A stretch of 64,000 nucleotides of DNA from Flavobacteriales bacterium (GTDB lineage: Bacteria; Bacteroidota; Bacteroidia; Flavobacteriales_E; Vicingaceae): the NCBI GenBank assembly GCA_905339165.1, contig CAJPFH010000003.1, positions 1-64,000 on the forward strand, read 5' to 3'. Under the pieces are notes generated by a model. The model was not told the DNA's origin. It was given only the letters and a program-made list of their open reading frames with translations, and made no database searches. The translations under genes and the position numbers were made by a program. Each line of letters starts with the position of its first letter. Position 1 is the stretch's first letter. Positions 1-8,360 of this stretch are shown here, one piece after another.

Positions 1-1
1 T

Positions 2-1307
2 CCTATGTTTAACACCTACGGAGTACTACTGCGGGGCTGTTTTAATGCAAGAGTAAATGCCAATACCATAAGCAGCCAAAACCCAAGCACCAACACCCGC
101 CAGCACGGCTACGCTTTTGAGATGAGCGAAGCCACCTTGGCCACCTGCAACGAAGCCGATAAAACGGACATAGGTATAAAATGCTCGGGTATTATGCCTT
201 CTACCCAACTTTGGGGTAACACCTTTAAACACAACCATACGGGCTTTTTATTAAGCAATAACGGACTCATTGGACCACAATACAGACCAGGCAACACCCC
301 ACAAGACAGTCTTGCCAGCGATAATGTATGGATTGGAAATTTTACCTACGGAACTCATGCTATCATTAATACCGATGGTAGAGAATCCCCTATTTGCAGA
401 AGAAACCAAGGTAATTATGTGTCGCCATTAGATATTCAAACAGGCGGCTCGCAACCAATCACAATGCGAAATGCCGGAGGCACAAAGTTTAAATGCAAGG
501 TGGGTAGCCCTAATAATCCTGCTCTTAATAGCCTACTCAAACACAAAGTAGCTAAAAAGCAAATGCAATTTTATTCACAACAAGATACAGCTATATACCT
601 TGCCCAACAAGCCATGTACTCTGCGTTTAAAAACGACAGCAGTTTAATAGCCGATACATTATTACAAAATTTTACCGATAGTACAGATACTGCTTTTTTA
701 GGTCAAATACAAAGTATTTATCAGGCATCGGTTACTCTTCCTATAAATTATACGCAGTTGAGTACACAGTGTACTAATTTAACTTGTACAAATAATGTGG
801 AAAGCACATTAAAAAATTATGCAGTTAATTTGGTTAAATATATTAGCGAATGGTTGGCAAAATATAGATTCTACAACCATTGCGTACATGCAAACACTGG
901 CAGGTTTATGCCCTTACGAAGATGGCTATGCAGTGTATCAGGCACGTATGGTGCTTAGTGCTTTCGATACAACAGAGTACCTGAATAATTGTGAAGATGT
1001 AACACTAAACAATGTAAGAATAGCAGGAAACGATAACGAAAACAAGCAAGAAATTATTGCATTAGGCGAACAGCCCGAAATACTATTTTACCCTAATCCG
1101 ATAAATGAGTACTTGCATATAGAAGTAAAAAATGCAGCCATTACTTCTGTAAGTATTTTTAACCTGTTAGGCGAGAACGTGTATGAAAGCAAAATAAATA
1201 TTGATAATATACGAATAAGTACAGCATCGTTTCCGAATGGTCTTTATAATGTATTTATTACAACGAATAATACACAACAGCAATTTAAGGTGGCGGTTGT
1301 ACATTAA
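2..1307 (+). pseudogene. Secreted beta-helix-like protein with T9SS type A sorting domain, 5'-partial and frameshifted
   Basis: The reading frame is open at the left edge, so the gene starts outside the window. One frame runs to a stop at 956-958. The continuation lies in the next frame and ends at 1307. Removing one A from the A4 run at 859-862 joins them smoothly (WLANIDSTT), which puts the frameshift there. The upstream part is rich in short Asn/Thr/Gly strands (NTFKHNHTGF, DNVWIGN), as in right-handed parallel beta-helix surface proteins. The end has the Por-secretion-tail pattern: FYPNP, then SVSIFNLLGENVY, FPNGLYNV and a basic-poor tail. This signal directs export through the type IX system and attachment to or release from the cell surface. 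The shift could be a true mutation or an assembly error in a homopolymer. Substrate and role are unknown. Confidence 0.8.
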
Positions 1308-1319
1308 TTTTATTAAAAA

Positions 1320-2375
1320 ATGGTATTTCTTAAACATATATATTTTTTCATTATAACCGTTTTTGGCGTATTTCAATTACACTCTCAAATTAATTTAGTT
1401 TACAATGCTAGCTTTGAGGATACGATTGGTTGTGCTGATTGGATGAGAATAAATTATGCCAAAGGTTGGTTTCAACCACAAACACCGCACTTAGATCCTG
1501 GAGGAAGTTCTGATTTATTTCATGAGTGTTCATCCATGTTAGGAGTCCCAAGTAGCATTTGGGATGGCTATCAATACGCTAAAACTGGTAAAGCCTTTTC
1601 TGGAATACTGCTTTATTTAAAACCAAAATTATTCCCTGAGGCATATCGGTATAGGGAATATATTGAAACTAAGTTAATAATGCCCTTAAAAAAGGATGTT
1701 ATCTATTGTATTGGTTTCCATGTCAATTTATCTAATTTCTCAATTTATGCTGTTTCAAATATTGGAATATACTTATCAAATGATTCCACTCTAAGTAGTT
1801 TTCCTAATTATGGTGGCGGAATGCCATATTATACACTACCCTATAAGCCTCAACTTGAAAATGATTTTGGGAATATAATTAAAGATACTTTAGATTGGGT
1901 TAAGCTAGAATGGGAATATAAGGCGGTTGGCGGAGAGCAGTTTATCACTATTAGCAATTTCTATGATGCCCAATACACTTTTTTTGAACCTACATATACA
2001 AACACACCAGGATCGGAAGCAGGGGCATACTATTACATCGATGATGTTTTTGTTTACCGCTGCAACGATACCCTGCCGCCTCCTATACCCAAAGATACCG
2101 CTTACCTAAACCTGCCCACCGCCTTTTCGCCTAATGCAGATGGAGAGAACGATGTATTTAGAGTACTCGGTACAAAGTACGTGCAAAGCATAGAGCTGCG
2201 GGTGTATAACCGCTGGGGGCAAGAGGTGTTTTACAGCAACCAAAAAGAAATAGGTTGGGATGGCAACTTTAAAGGGCAGCCCGCCCCCACAGGGGTGTAT
2301 GCCTACACACTGGTAGCTACGCTGCCAAACGGAGAGATAATAACAAAAAAAGGAAATGTTACTTTGAAGAGGTGA
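1320..2375 (+). CDS. Secreted protein with gliding-motility-type (CHU_C, T9SS type B) C-terminal domain
   Basis: A 351-residue protein with an N-terminal signal peptide ending around LHSQ (residues 1-23). The middle (about 24-245) begins with NLVYNASFED and has a jelly-roll-like composition often seen in Bacteroidota surface proteins. I cannot name its ligand. The last ~85 residues match the type B sorting domain: PTAFSPNADGENDVF, then LRVYNRWGQEVF, GWDG, GVYAYTLV and a basic end (KGNVTLKR). Such proteins leave by the type IX secretion system. It starts 12 bp after the upstream T9SS gene, so the two may be co-transcribed. The link to gliding is only the historical domain name; function is unknown. 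Confidence 0.88.
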   Translation: MVFLKHIYFFIITVFGVFQLHSQINLVYNASFEDTIGCADWMRINYAKGWFQPQTPHLDPGGSSDLFHECSSMLGVPSSIWDGYQYAKTGKAFSGILLYLKPKLFPEAYRYREYIETKLIMPLKKDVIYCIGFHVNLSNFSIYAVSNIGIYLSNDSTLSSFPNYGGGMPYYTLPYKPQLENDFGNIIKDTLDWVKLEWEYKAVGGEQFITISNFYDAQYTFFEPTYTNTPGSEAGAYYYIDDVFVYRCNDTLPPPIPKDTAYLNLPTAFSPNADGENDVFRVLGTKYVQSIELRVYNRWGQEVFYSNQKEIGWDGNFKGQPAPTGVYAYTLVATLPNGEIITKKGNVTLKR

Positions 2376-2423
2376 AAGTGGAAATCTTGAAATTTTAAAT
2401 TTTGAAAGGCAAAACAAAAGAAG

Positions 2424-2580
2424 GCCATTGCGAACTAAAAAGATGCTGAAACAAGTTCAGCATGACGCAATGCGAGGAGAAAAATAGTCATTCCGAACTT
2501 GTTTCGGAATCTAAGCAAAGTTTTTTATTCTCCTCTGTCACTTCGAGTAGCCCGAAGCATGAGGGCGTATCGAGAAGCAG
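2424..2580. repeat. Cluster of three hairpin (REP-like) intergenic repeats
   Basis: Three palindromic units sit in tandem in a gene-free stretch. Unit 1 (2442-2466, plus) reads GA-TGCT-GAAACAAGTTC-AGCA-TGAC. Unit 2 (2487-2511, minus orientation) reads GA-TTCC-GAAACAAGTTC-GGAA-TGAC. The core and the TGAC foot are identical, while the 4-bp stem differs with compensating changes on both sides. Unit 1 is enclosed by CATTGCG/CGCAATG (2426-2432, 2466-2472). Unit 2 is enclosed by GAGGAGAA/TTCTCCTC (2474-2481, 2528-2535). Unit 3 (2537-2577) is an imperfect palindrome that also ends in TGAC on the minus strand. The layout, a palindrome with a fixed tetranucleotide foot, is that of REP elements; copy number elsewhere is unknown. 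Confidence 0.75.
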
Positions 2581-2601
2581 TGTAGTTTTTAAAAACATTT
2601 T

Positions 2602-2657
2602 TTAAGCAAGTTTTTTTTCTTTTTAGCGGAAAAAAAGAAAAGAAAAAAGTTGCTTAA
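2602..2657. repeat. Long inverted repeat with pyrimidine/purine arms
   Basis: TTAAGCAA (2602-2609) is repeated inverted as TTGCTTAA (2650-2657). Between them, a T-rich left arm (2611-2624) faces an A/G-rich right arm (2630-2648) around the centre AGCGG. The predicted hairpin has an 8-bp perfect foot and an imperfect poly-T/poly-A upper stem. It could act as a bidirectional terminator between the T9SS gene and the next gene, or be a small repeat element. The rest of 2376-2803 shows no ORF or RNA gene; a weak -7-like box (TAATTTCG, 2770-2777) precedes the next gene. Confidence 0.6.
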
Positions 2658-2803
2658 CTTCAACAAGGAAATATGCAAGCCATTTTAAATACAAATTTTA
2701 ATGCCACAAGTAAACACTTGCGGCAGCAGTTGCTTTAAACACTTTAAAAATTTATTCTCAATTAAATCATAATTTCGCCTCATATTTTCTACTTCTAAAT
2801 GAA

Positions 2804-4702
2804 ATGAGCGACCAAATTAAACACGAGTGCGGCATTGCTTTAGTTCGCTTACTAAAGCCTCTCGATTATTATATAAACAAGTACGGAACGGCATTTTATG
2901 GATTAAACAAGTTGTATTTGTTAATGGAAAAACAGCACAATCGTGGGCAAGATGGGGCAGGAGTAGCCAATATAAAATTTGATGTAGAACCGGGTCAACG
3001 CTACATTAGCAGATACAGGTCAAATGCAGCAAACCCCATAAAGGATATTTTTACCAGAATAAATGCAAAATTTAAAACAATACATTCTAAAAACCCCGAA
3101 CTACTTAAAGACGCAAATTGGCTTAAGGCCAACGTGGGCTTTACGGGCGAACTAAGTCTTGGCCATTTACGCTATGGCACATACGGGGGCAATAATATAG
3201 AAAATTGCCACCCGTTTTTACGTCAAAATAACTGGATGACACGCAATTTGGTAGTGGCCGGAAACTTTAATCTTACCAATGTGGAAGAACTTTTTGGTTT
3301 GTTGGTGAGTTTGGGCCAACACCCTAAAGAGGTTTCCGATACCGTAACCGTAATGGAAAAAATCGGTCATTTTTTAGACGAAGAAAACGAAAAACTTTTT
3401 AAAGAGTATAAAAAAGCCGGTTATGCCAATGCTCAAATTTCGCACATGATTGCAAAAAACTTAGATGTGCAAAATATTCTAAAAAACGCAGCCTCCGATT
3501 TTGATGGGGGATATGCTATGGCAGGTTTAATTGGGCATGGCGATGCATTTGTACTACGCGACCCCAACGGCATTCGCCCCGTGTTTTATTTTTTAAACGA
3601 TGAGGTAGCCGTTGTGGCAAGCGAACGCCCAGCCATACAAACAGTTTTTAATCTCAAAATAGAAGAAATTAAGGAACTAACTCCGGGTCATGCCCTTGTT
3701 ATTAAAAAAGATGGAAATGTTTCGGAAAAGCAAATTATAGAACCCGGCAAAAAAAACTCTTGTTCCTTTGAACGAATTTATTTTTCGCGAGGAAGCGATA
3801 AAGATATCTACGAAGAAAGAAAAAATTTAGGCCGAAATGTTTGTACAGAAGTATTAAAAGCCATCAATAACGATATAAAGAACAGTGTTTTTTCTTTTAT
3901 TCCGAATACAGCCGAGGTGGCGTTTTATGGCATGATTAAAGGCCTGGAAGCATACTTGAACGAAGTAAAACTGAAAAAAATTGTTGCTCTTGGTTCAAAT
4001 CCGAATGAAGAAAAAATAAAAGAAATTCTAGCCAAGCGTGCTCGCGTAGAAAAAATTGCTATCAAAGATGCCAAGCTACGCACCTTTATTTCGCAAGATG
4101 ATGGACGAAACGAAATGGTTTCTCATGTGTACGATATTACTTACGGTACCGTTAAAGAAACCGATAACCTTGTAATACTTGACGATTCTATTGTAAGAGG
4201 CACAACCCTAAAAGAAAGTATCCTAAAAATATTAGACAGGCTAGGACCCAAAAAAATAGTGGTGGTTTCTTCCGCACCGCAAATACGCTACCCCGATTGT
4301 TATGGAATCGATATGGCCAAGTTGGGCGATTTTATTGCGTTTCAGGCAGCTATCGAATTGTTAAAGCAAAACGGAAAACAAGAACAAATTGATTTCGTGT
4401 ACAAAAAGTGTAAAGACCAACAGCATCTTCCAAAAGAACAAGTAAAAAATTATGTGAAAGAAATTTATGCCCCATTCACAGCCACCGAAATTTCAAAAAA
4501 AGTATCGGAATTGCTTACTCCAAAAGAAATGAATGCAGAGGTAGAAATTATTTTTCAAACCATAGAAGGATTACATGCTGCCTGCTCTAATCATACCGGA
4601 GACTGGTATTTTACAGGAAATTATCCAACCCCAGGGGGAAATAAAGTGGTAAACACTTCTTTTATAAATTATATAGAAGGCCGTAATCAAAGAGCATATT
4701 AA
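2804..4702 (+). CDS. PurF-like class II glutamine amidotransferase / phosphoribosyltransferase
   Basis: A 632-residue homologue of amidophosphoribosyltransferase, which makes phosphoribosylamine from PRPP and glutamine in the first purine step. Cys9 (HECGIA) would become the N-terminal nucleophile after removal of an 8-residue propeptide. GATase landmarks follow: QHNRGQDGAG (about 44-53), LGHLRYGTYGG and DPNGIRP. The PRPP loop LDDSIVRGTT is intact at 459-468. The protein is longer than usual PurF (about 470-510). The segment that normally carries SGxxAAxG and KNRYxGRTFI is altered to NTAEVAFYG and KDAKLRTFI. It may be a Bacteroidota paralogue rather than the main PurF, so I give no symbol. 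It leads an apparent unit with tyrS (21 bp gap). Confidence 0.8.
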   Translation: MSDQIKHECGIALVRLLKPLDYYINKYGTAFYGLNKLYLLMEKQHNRGQDGAGVANIKFDVEPGQRYISRYRSNAANPIKDIFTRINAKFKTIHSKNPELLKDANWLKANVGFTGELSLGHLRYGTYGGNNIENCHPFLRQNNWMTRNLVVAGNFNLTNVEELFGLLVSLGQHPKEVSDTVTVMEKIGHFLDEENEKLFKEYKKAGYANAQISHMIAKNLDVQNILKNAASDFDGGYAMAGLIGHGDAFVLRDPNGIRPVFYFLNDEVAVVASERPAIQTVFNLKIEEIKELTPGHALVIKKDGNVSEKQIIEPGKKNSCSFERIYFSRGSDKDIYEERKNLGRNVCTEVLKAINNDIKNSVFSFIPNTAEVAFYGMIKGLEAYLNEVKLKKIVALGSNPNEEKIKEILAKRARVEKIAIKDAKLRTFISQDDGRNEMVSHVYDITYGTVKETDNLVILDDSIVRGTTLKESILKILDRLGPKKIVVVSSAPQIRYPDCYGIDMAKLGDFIAFQAAIELLKQNGKQEQIDFVYKKCKDQQHLPKEQVKNYVKEIYAPFTATEISKKVSELLTPKEMNAEVEIIFQTIEGLHAACSNHTGDWYFTGNYPTPGGNKVVNTSFINYIEGRNQRAY

Positions 4703-4723
4703 ATTTGTTTTAAAAACAACCAA

Positions 4724-6007
4724 ATGAATTTTATTGAAGAACTGAAATGGCGTGGTATGTTACACGATGTAATGCCGGGTACAGAGGAATTACTTTCAAA
4801 AGAAATGGTAAGTGGCTACATCGGTTTCGACCCCACAGCCGACTCGTTGGGCGTGGGTAATTTAGTACAGGTAATGACATTGCTGCACTTTCAGCGGGCC
4901 GGGCACAAGCCCATTGCCTTAGTAGGTGGTGCTACCGGTATGGTGGGCGACCCTTCAGGAAAAAGTGCTGAAAGAAATTTACTCGATGAAAACATACTTC
5001 TGCATAATTTAACTTGTCAACAAAAACAACTCGAACAATTTTTAGATTTTCACTGTGGTAACAATTCGGCCGAAATAGTAAACAATTACGAATGGTTTAA
5101 AAACATTAGTTTCCTAGAATTTATACGCGATGTGGGTAAACATATTACCGTAAATTACATGATGGCAAAAGACTCGGTAAAACGTAGAATTAGCGGAGAA
5201 GAACGCGAAGGAATGTCGTTTACCGAGTTTACCTATCAATTAGTACAAGGCTATGATTTTTACCACTTATGGAAACACAAAGGTGTAAAACTACAAATGG
5301 GCGGCTCGGACCAATGGGGCAATATTACTACCGGAACCGAACTGATTCGAAGAAAAGAAAGTGGAGAGGCCTTTGCTCTTACCACCCCACTCATTAAAAA
5401 AGCCGATGGAACCAAGTTTGGTAAAACCGAAAAAGGAAATGTATGGCTCGATGCCAATAAAACTTCACCTTACAAATTTTACCAGTTTTGGCTTAATAGC
5501 AGTGATGCTGATGTAGAAAATTACATTCGTATATTTTCTATTAAAACCAAAGGAGAAATAGAACACCTAGAAAACGAACATAAAAAAGCACCCAACCTAA
5601 GAATGTTGCAAAAGGCATTGGCCGAAGAAATTACCCAACGTGTACACTCTGCCGATGCACTGAAAAGGGCTCAAATAACTTCTGAAATTCTTTTTGGCAA
5701 CTCATTTGAGGAGTTTAAAAAACTTACTCCCGAAGAAATTGAAGGAGCCTTCGATGAAGAGGATATTTTTTCTTTTCCTAAAGAATGTCTTCGGAACGGA
5801 ATAAACGGAGTAATTCTGTTAGCCGAAAAAGCAACCGTTTTTCCCTCTAAAAGCGAAGCCCGAAAAATGATACAAGGAAACGGAGTAAGTATAAACAAAG
5901 AAAAAATACATCTTGAAAAAAATATTTTCGAATCCGATTTGCTTAACAGCAAATATTTGCTGGTTCAGAAAGGCAAGAAAAACTATTATCTTCTGAAATT
6001 TATATAA
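4724..6007 (+). CDS. tyrS: Tyrosyl-tRNA synthetase
   Basis: Class I synthetase charging tRNA-Tyr, 427 residues, the normal bacterial length. Visible landmarks are GFDPTADSL (34-42), [20 protein letters not shown] (ATP and tyrosine binding), [11 protein letters not shown], and the KMSKS-equivalent KFGKT at 231-235. The C-terminal ~65 residues form an S4-type RNA-binding domain ([19 protein letters not shown]). The HIGH-equivalent reads GVGN at 43-46 (codons 4850-4861): the first His, which contacts the ATP gamma phosphate in Bacillus TyrRS, is Gly here. The Asn at the last position is a known natural variant. Otherwise the enzyme looks intact. The next gene starts 4 bp after its stop. Confidence 0.97.
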   Translation: MNFIEELKWRGMLHDVMPGTEELLSKEMVSGYIGFDPTADSLGVGNLVQVMTLLHFQRAGHKPIALVGGATGMVGDPSGKSAERNLLDENILLHNLTCQQKQLEQFLDFHCGNNSAEIVNNYEWFKNISFLEFIRDVGKHITVNYMMAKDSVKRRISGEEREGMSFTEFTYQLVQGYDFYHLWKHKGVKLQMGGSDQWGNITTGTELIRRKESGEAFALTTPLIKKADGTKFGKTEKGNVWLDANKTSPYKFYQFWLNSSDADVENYIRIFSIKTKGEIEHLENEHKKAPNLRMLQKALAEEITQRVHSADALKRAQITSEILFGNSFEEFKKLTPEEIEGAFDEEDIFSFPKECLRNGINGVILLAEKATVFPSKSEARKMIQGNGVSINKEKIHLEKNIFESDLLNSKYLLVQKGKKNYYLLKFI

Positions 6008-6011
6008 TACC

Positions 6012-6692
6012 ATGCGTATCGTTTGGGCTTGTTGTTTCGTTTGTAGCTCATTTTTTTTGAGTGCACAAGAAAAAATAGCAGACGATAATTTTAACGATTC
6101 AACGATTAGAATATTAATAGTGCCTTACAGCAGAATAGAATTTCATACCGAGTTTTCTATTGATTATATAGCCGAAATAAATACAACCATAAGTGATAGT
6201 ATTTATACCTTTTACCGCAATGCATTGCTTCATGTGTTGCTCAACAGTTCTTTTAAAAATATCAAGTTCATCCTACCCTCAGAAAACGATGAAAAAATTG
6301 TACGTATGGCGGTAAAATATAGCTATTCCAATAAACCCCAAAGACATTATATGGCCAACTTATCGGCTGTAGATAAAAATAAATTTGCAGCTCTGCTCGG
6401 CAAGTATCAGGCACAAATGGTGTTATTTATTAATTGGTATAAAATAGAAAAGACATATCAAAATAATTTAAGCGGTTCAGGAAAGGCTCGTAAACCTTTT
6501 GCAGAGCATTATATAGATTTTGATGTGGTGGATAAAGATAAAACCATTCTATTTTGTGAAGGTAAATTTTATTTTAAAGCCACTAAAACCAATGCAGAAA
6601 CAATTGAATCTAAAAATTTAAGAATCAAAGAAGTTAAAAACGGCTATCAGATTCTTCCTTTATATATTTACAAAAGGCTTGGTGCAAAATAA
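6012..6692 (+). CDS. Exported protein of unknown function
   Basis: A 226-residue protein with a signal peptide (MRIVWACCFVCSSFFLSAQ) and a soluble periplasmic or outer-membrane-associated body. I recognise no family. It has a regular alpha/beta composition with IRILIVPYSRIEFH near residue 34 and a conserved-looking MVLFINWYKIEK near residue 137. It lies 4 bp after tyrS and ends just before a strong hairpin terminator, so it is the last gene of the purF-like/tyrS unit. The start follows from the signal peptide and the tight spacing. Confidence 0.72.
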   Translation: MRIVWACCFVCSSFFLSAQEKIADDNFNDSTIRILIVPYSRIEFHTEFSIDYIAEINTTISDSIYTFYRNALLHVLLNSSFKNIKFILPSENDEKIVRMAVKYSYSNKPQRHYMANLSAVDKNKFAALLGKYQAQMVLFINWYKIEKTYQNNLSGSGKARKPFAEHYIDFDVVDKDKTILFCEGKFYFKATKTNAETIESKNLRIKEVKNGYQILPLYIYKRLGAK

Positions 6693-6718
6693 AAACCCTG
6701 CTGCTTGGCAGGGTTTTT
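6691..6718. terminator. Bidirectional rho-independent terminator
   Basis: An 11-bp perfect stem AAAAACCCTGC / GCAGGGTTTTT (6691-6701 and 6708-6718) with a 6-nt loop. It sits between two convergent genes (stops at 6692 and 6746). The T-run on one strand and the A-run on the other let it serve both. Confidence 0.9.
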
Positions 6719-6745
6719 ATTTTGTTAGGGAATGAGAAAAATAAG

Positions 6746-7282
6746 TTACACTTTTCTTCCGCCCACAGTACGAGCCTGTTTCTTAAATTTCTTCACTTTT
6801 TTCATTTGAATAATTACATAGGTAGCAGCCGAACCGGGTTGAGCATAATATACGCGTCCTCCATAATCCAGTTTTCCGCGGCCATCTTTCCACTCGGAGG
6901 CCATTAAAGAATAACGGCCTCTTCCGGTAGCATCACCAAACACTATAAATTTATCATCGGTTTCGAAACTAACCGCAATTTTGTTTCCATCTAAAATATC
7001 TACACAAACTCCGGGAGTTCCTTTTTTTATGAGTACTTGCTCTACACTGGCAGAACTTGAAATAACCAGTTTCCCGGTTTTATCGGTATTTTTTTCTTCG
7101 GCTGTTTGTTCGCCACGTTGCAACAGAATATCGTTCGAAACAAAAAATTGTAGTTTTTTAATTTCATCTGTTTTAAGATTGTACTGGTCGCGTACGGAAT
7201 TACTGTAGGGAACCTTGGGTGCACAAGAAACCATAAGCATTACAACAGTAATGGTGGAGAGTAGAGCAAGATTTTTTTTCAT
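6746..7282 (-). CDS. Lipoprotein of unknown function
   Basis: A 178-residue predicted lipoprotein: signal peptide with lipobox LMVSC (Cys20), followed by a beta-rich domain. Notable stretches are VCVDILDGNKIAVSFE (about 91-106), RGRYSLMASEW and GRVYYAQPGSAATYVII. The C-terminus is basic (KKVKKFKKQARTVGGRKV). The family is one I have only met as hypothetical in Bacteroidota. It is transcribed alone, from a promoter overlapping the end of the upstream gene, and converges on the plus-strand tyrS unit. Membrane anchoring is inferred from the lipobox. Confidence 0.75.
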   Translation of the reverse strand: MKKNLALLSTITVVMLMVSCAPKVPYSNSVRDQYNLKTDEIKKLQFFVSNDILLQRGEQTAEEKNTDKTGKLVISSSASVEQVLIKKGTPGVCVDILDGNKIAVSFETDDKFIVFGDATGRGRYSLMASEWKDGRGKLDYGGRVYYAQPGSAATYVIIQMKKVKKFKKQARTVGGRKV

Positions 7283-7335
7283 AAGTAGTTTTTTTAACGG
7301 TATATATTTAACAATAATTGTTCCAAACTAAGGAG

Positions 7336-7367
7336 CAAATTTACATTAATTCATTAATAAATTGCAA
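7336..7367 (-). promoter_or_regulatory. Promoter for the lipoprotein gene at 6746-7282
   Basis: On the minus strand, TTG (7367-7365) is followed after 21 nt by TAAATTTG (7343-7336), an exact match to the Bacteroidota -7 box TAnnTTTG. The -33 part lies inside the 3' end of the neighbouring LuxE-like gene. The predicted leader is about 45-50 nt. Confidence 0.6.
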
Positions 7368-8335
7368 CCACGAATATCGCTATGGTCAAAACGACCTAAT
7401 ACCTCAAATTTTTCGTTTCCCAAATTTTTTCCCAAATCTTGCGTAGCAATAAAACTACAGGAGTAATAGTTGGCTAAATCTATTATATTAATCCCTCCTG
7501 TTTTATTGGTTAAGCCCACTTGAAGAGGGTCGTACGTTTCGCGTATTAAAATTTTCATCCACGGAGGGGGAGTAAAAATTCCGTTTCCGGTAGAGTAGGC
7601 TTGCGATAAAAGTTCGGTCATGCCGTATTCCGAATGAATATTTTTTTGTTGAAATGCCAGTGCCAATATGCGATGCAGTTCTTCACGGGTTATTTCTTCT
7701 TGTCTTCCCTTCATTCCACCGGTTTCCATAATAATGGTATTATTTAGGGGCATGGGGTATTGTTGTGCAAAATCGAGCAGGGCAAAAGAAACTCCAATCA
7801 GTAGCGTTTTCTGTTGGCGGTTTTCTAATGTACGTAGCGTGTTGGAAAGTGAATGAAAATCGTTTTTGTAAAAACCATTTTGTGGGTGTTTACTTAGTTT
7901 CATTAGCTTATCGACCATGTAAACTAACGAAGAATCATTTCTTTCAAGATAAGAGGGCAACAAGGCTAAAATGCAGTAATCTTGGGGGGCTCCGTAGAAA
8001 AGTTGAAAGGTGTTTTTAAAACTGTTTTCGTAAATTGAAAGATCTTTAACGTGATGAAAAGAAGGGGTAGTTCCCGTTGTTCCGCTACTACCAAAAATGG
8101 CTTGTGTTTCTGATTTTTCTGAAATTATCCGATGGGTTTTAAAAAAATCAATAGGTAAAAAAGGAATCTCGTTTAAAGAAGAAACGGATAGAGGAGTTTT
8201 GTTTATGGAATTGCAGAATTGATGGTATACAGAGATGTTTTTATATTGAAAACGAAACACCTCAAATACCGTTTTTTCAAAAAGAGTTACTTTATCGAGA
8301 GAAAAGATATTCGGAAACTTAGTGTTCAAGTGCAT
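7346..8335 (-). CDS. LuxE-like acyl-protein synthetase / acyltransferase
   Basis: A 329-residue ANL-superfamily protein resembling LuxE (acyl-protein synthetase), which activates fatty acids as acyl-adenylates or acyl-enzyme. The phosphate-binding loop SSGTTGTT is at 83-90, the GGxKG segment (METGGMKGR) at 202-210, and the adenine-site YGMTE at 236-240. It is shorter than full acyl-CoA ligases because it lacks a complete mobile C-terminal domain, as in LuxE. No lux genes are nearby, so bioluminescence is not implied. Such genes are common in Bacteroidota and the true acyl acceptor is unknown. It diverges from a lipoprotein gene only 25 bp away. Confidence 0.82.
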   Translation of the reverse strand: MHLNTKFPNIFSLDKVTLFEKTVFEVFRFQYKNISVYHQFCNSINKTPLSVSSLNEIPFLPIDFFKTHRIISEKSETQAIFGSSGTTGTTPSFHHVKDLSIYENSFKNTFQLFYGAPQDYCILALLPSYLERNDSSLVYMVDKLMKLSKHPQNGFYKNDFHSLSNTLRTLENRQQKTLLIGVSFALLDFAQQYPMPLNNTIIMETGGMKGRQEEITREELHRILALAFQQKNIHSEYGMTELLSQAYSTGNGIFTPPPWMKILIRETYDPLQVGLTNKTGGINIIDLANYYSCSFIATQDLGKNLGNEKFEVLGRFDHSDIRGCNLLMN

Positions 8336-8348
8336 TTAAATTATTTCG

Positions 8349-8356
8349 TAATTTAG
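8349..8356 (+). promoter_or_regulatory. Possible -7 box for the lipoprotein gene at 8361
   Basis: TAATTTAG differs from TAnnTTTG at one position and ends 4 nt before the GTG start at 8361. If used, the transcript would be essentially leaderless. The -33 box is not recognisable. Confidence 0.3.
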
Positions 8357-8360
8357 CGAA

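Noticed and set aside
2376-2803. Insertion sequence remnant in the 428-bp gap
   Set aside because: No transposase fragment or terminal repeats typical of an IS; the content is better described as hairpin repeats.
7346-8335. Lux operon / bioluminescence
   Set aside because: Only a LuxE-like synthetase is present; no luxCDAB partners are nearby.
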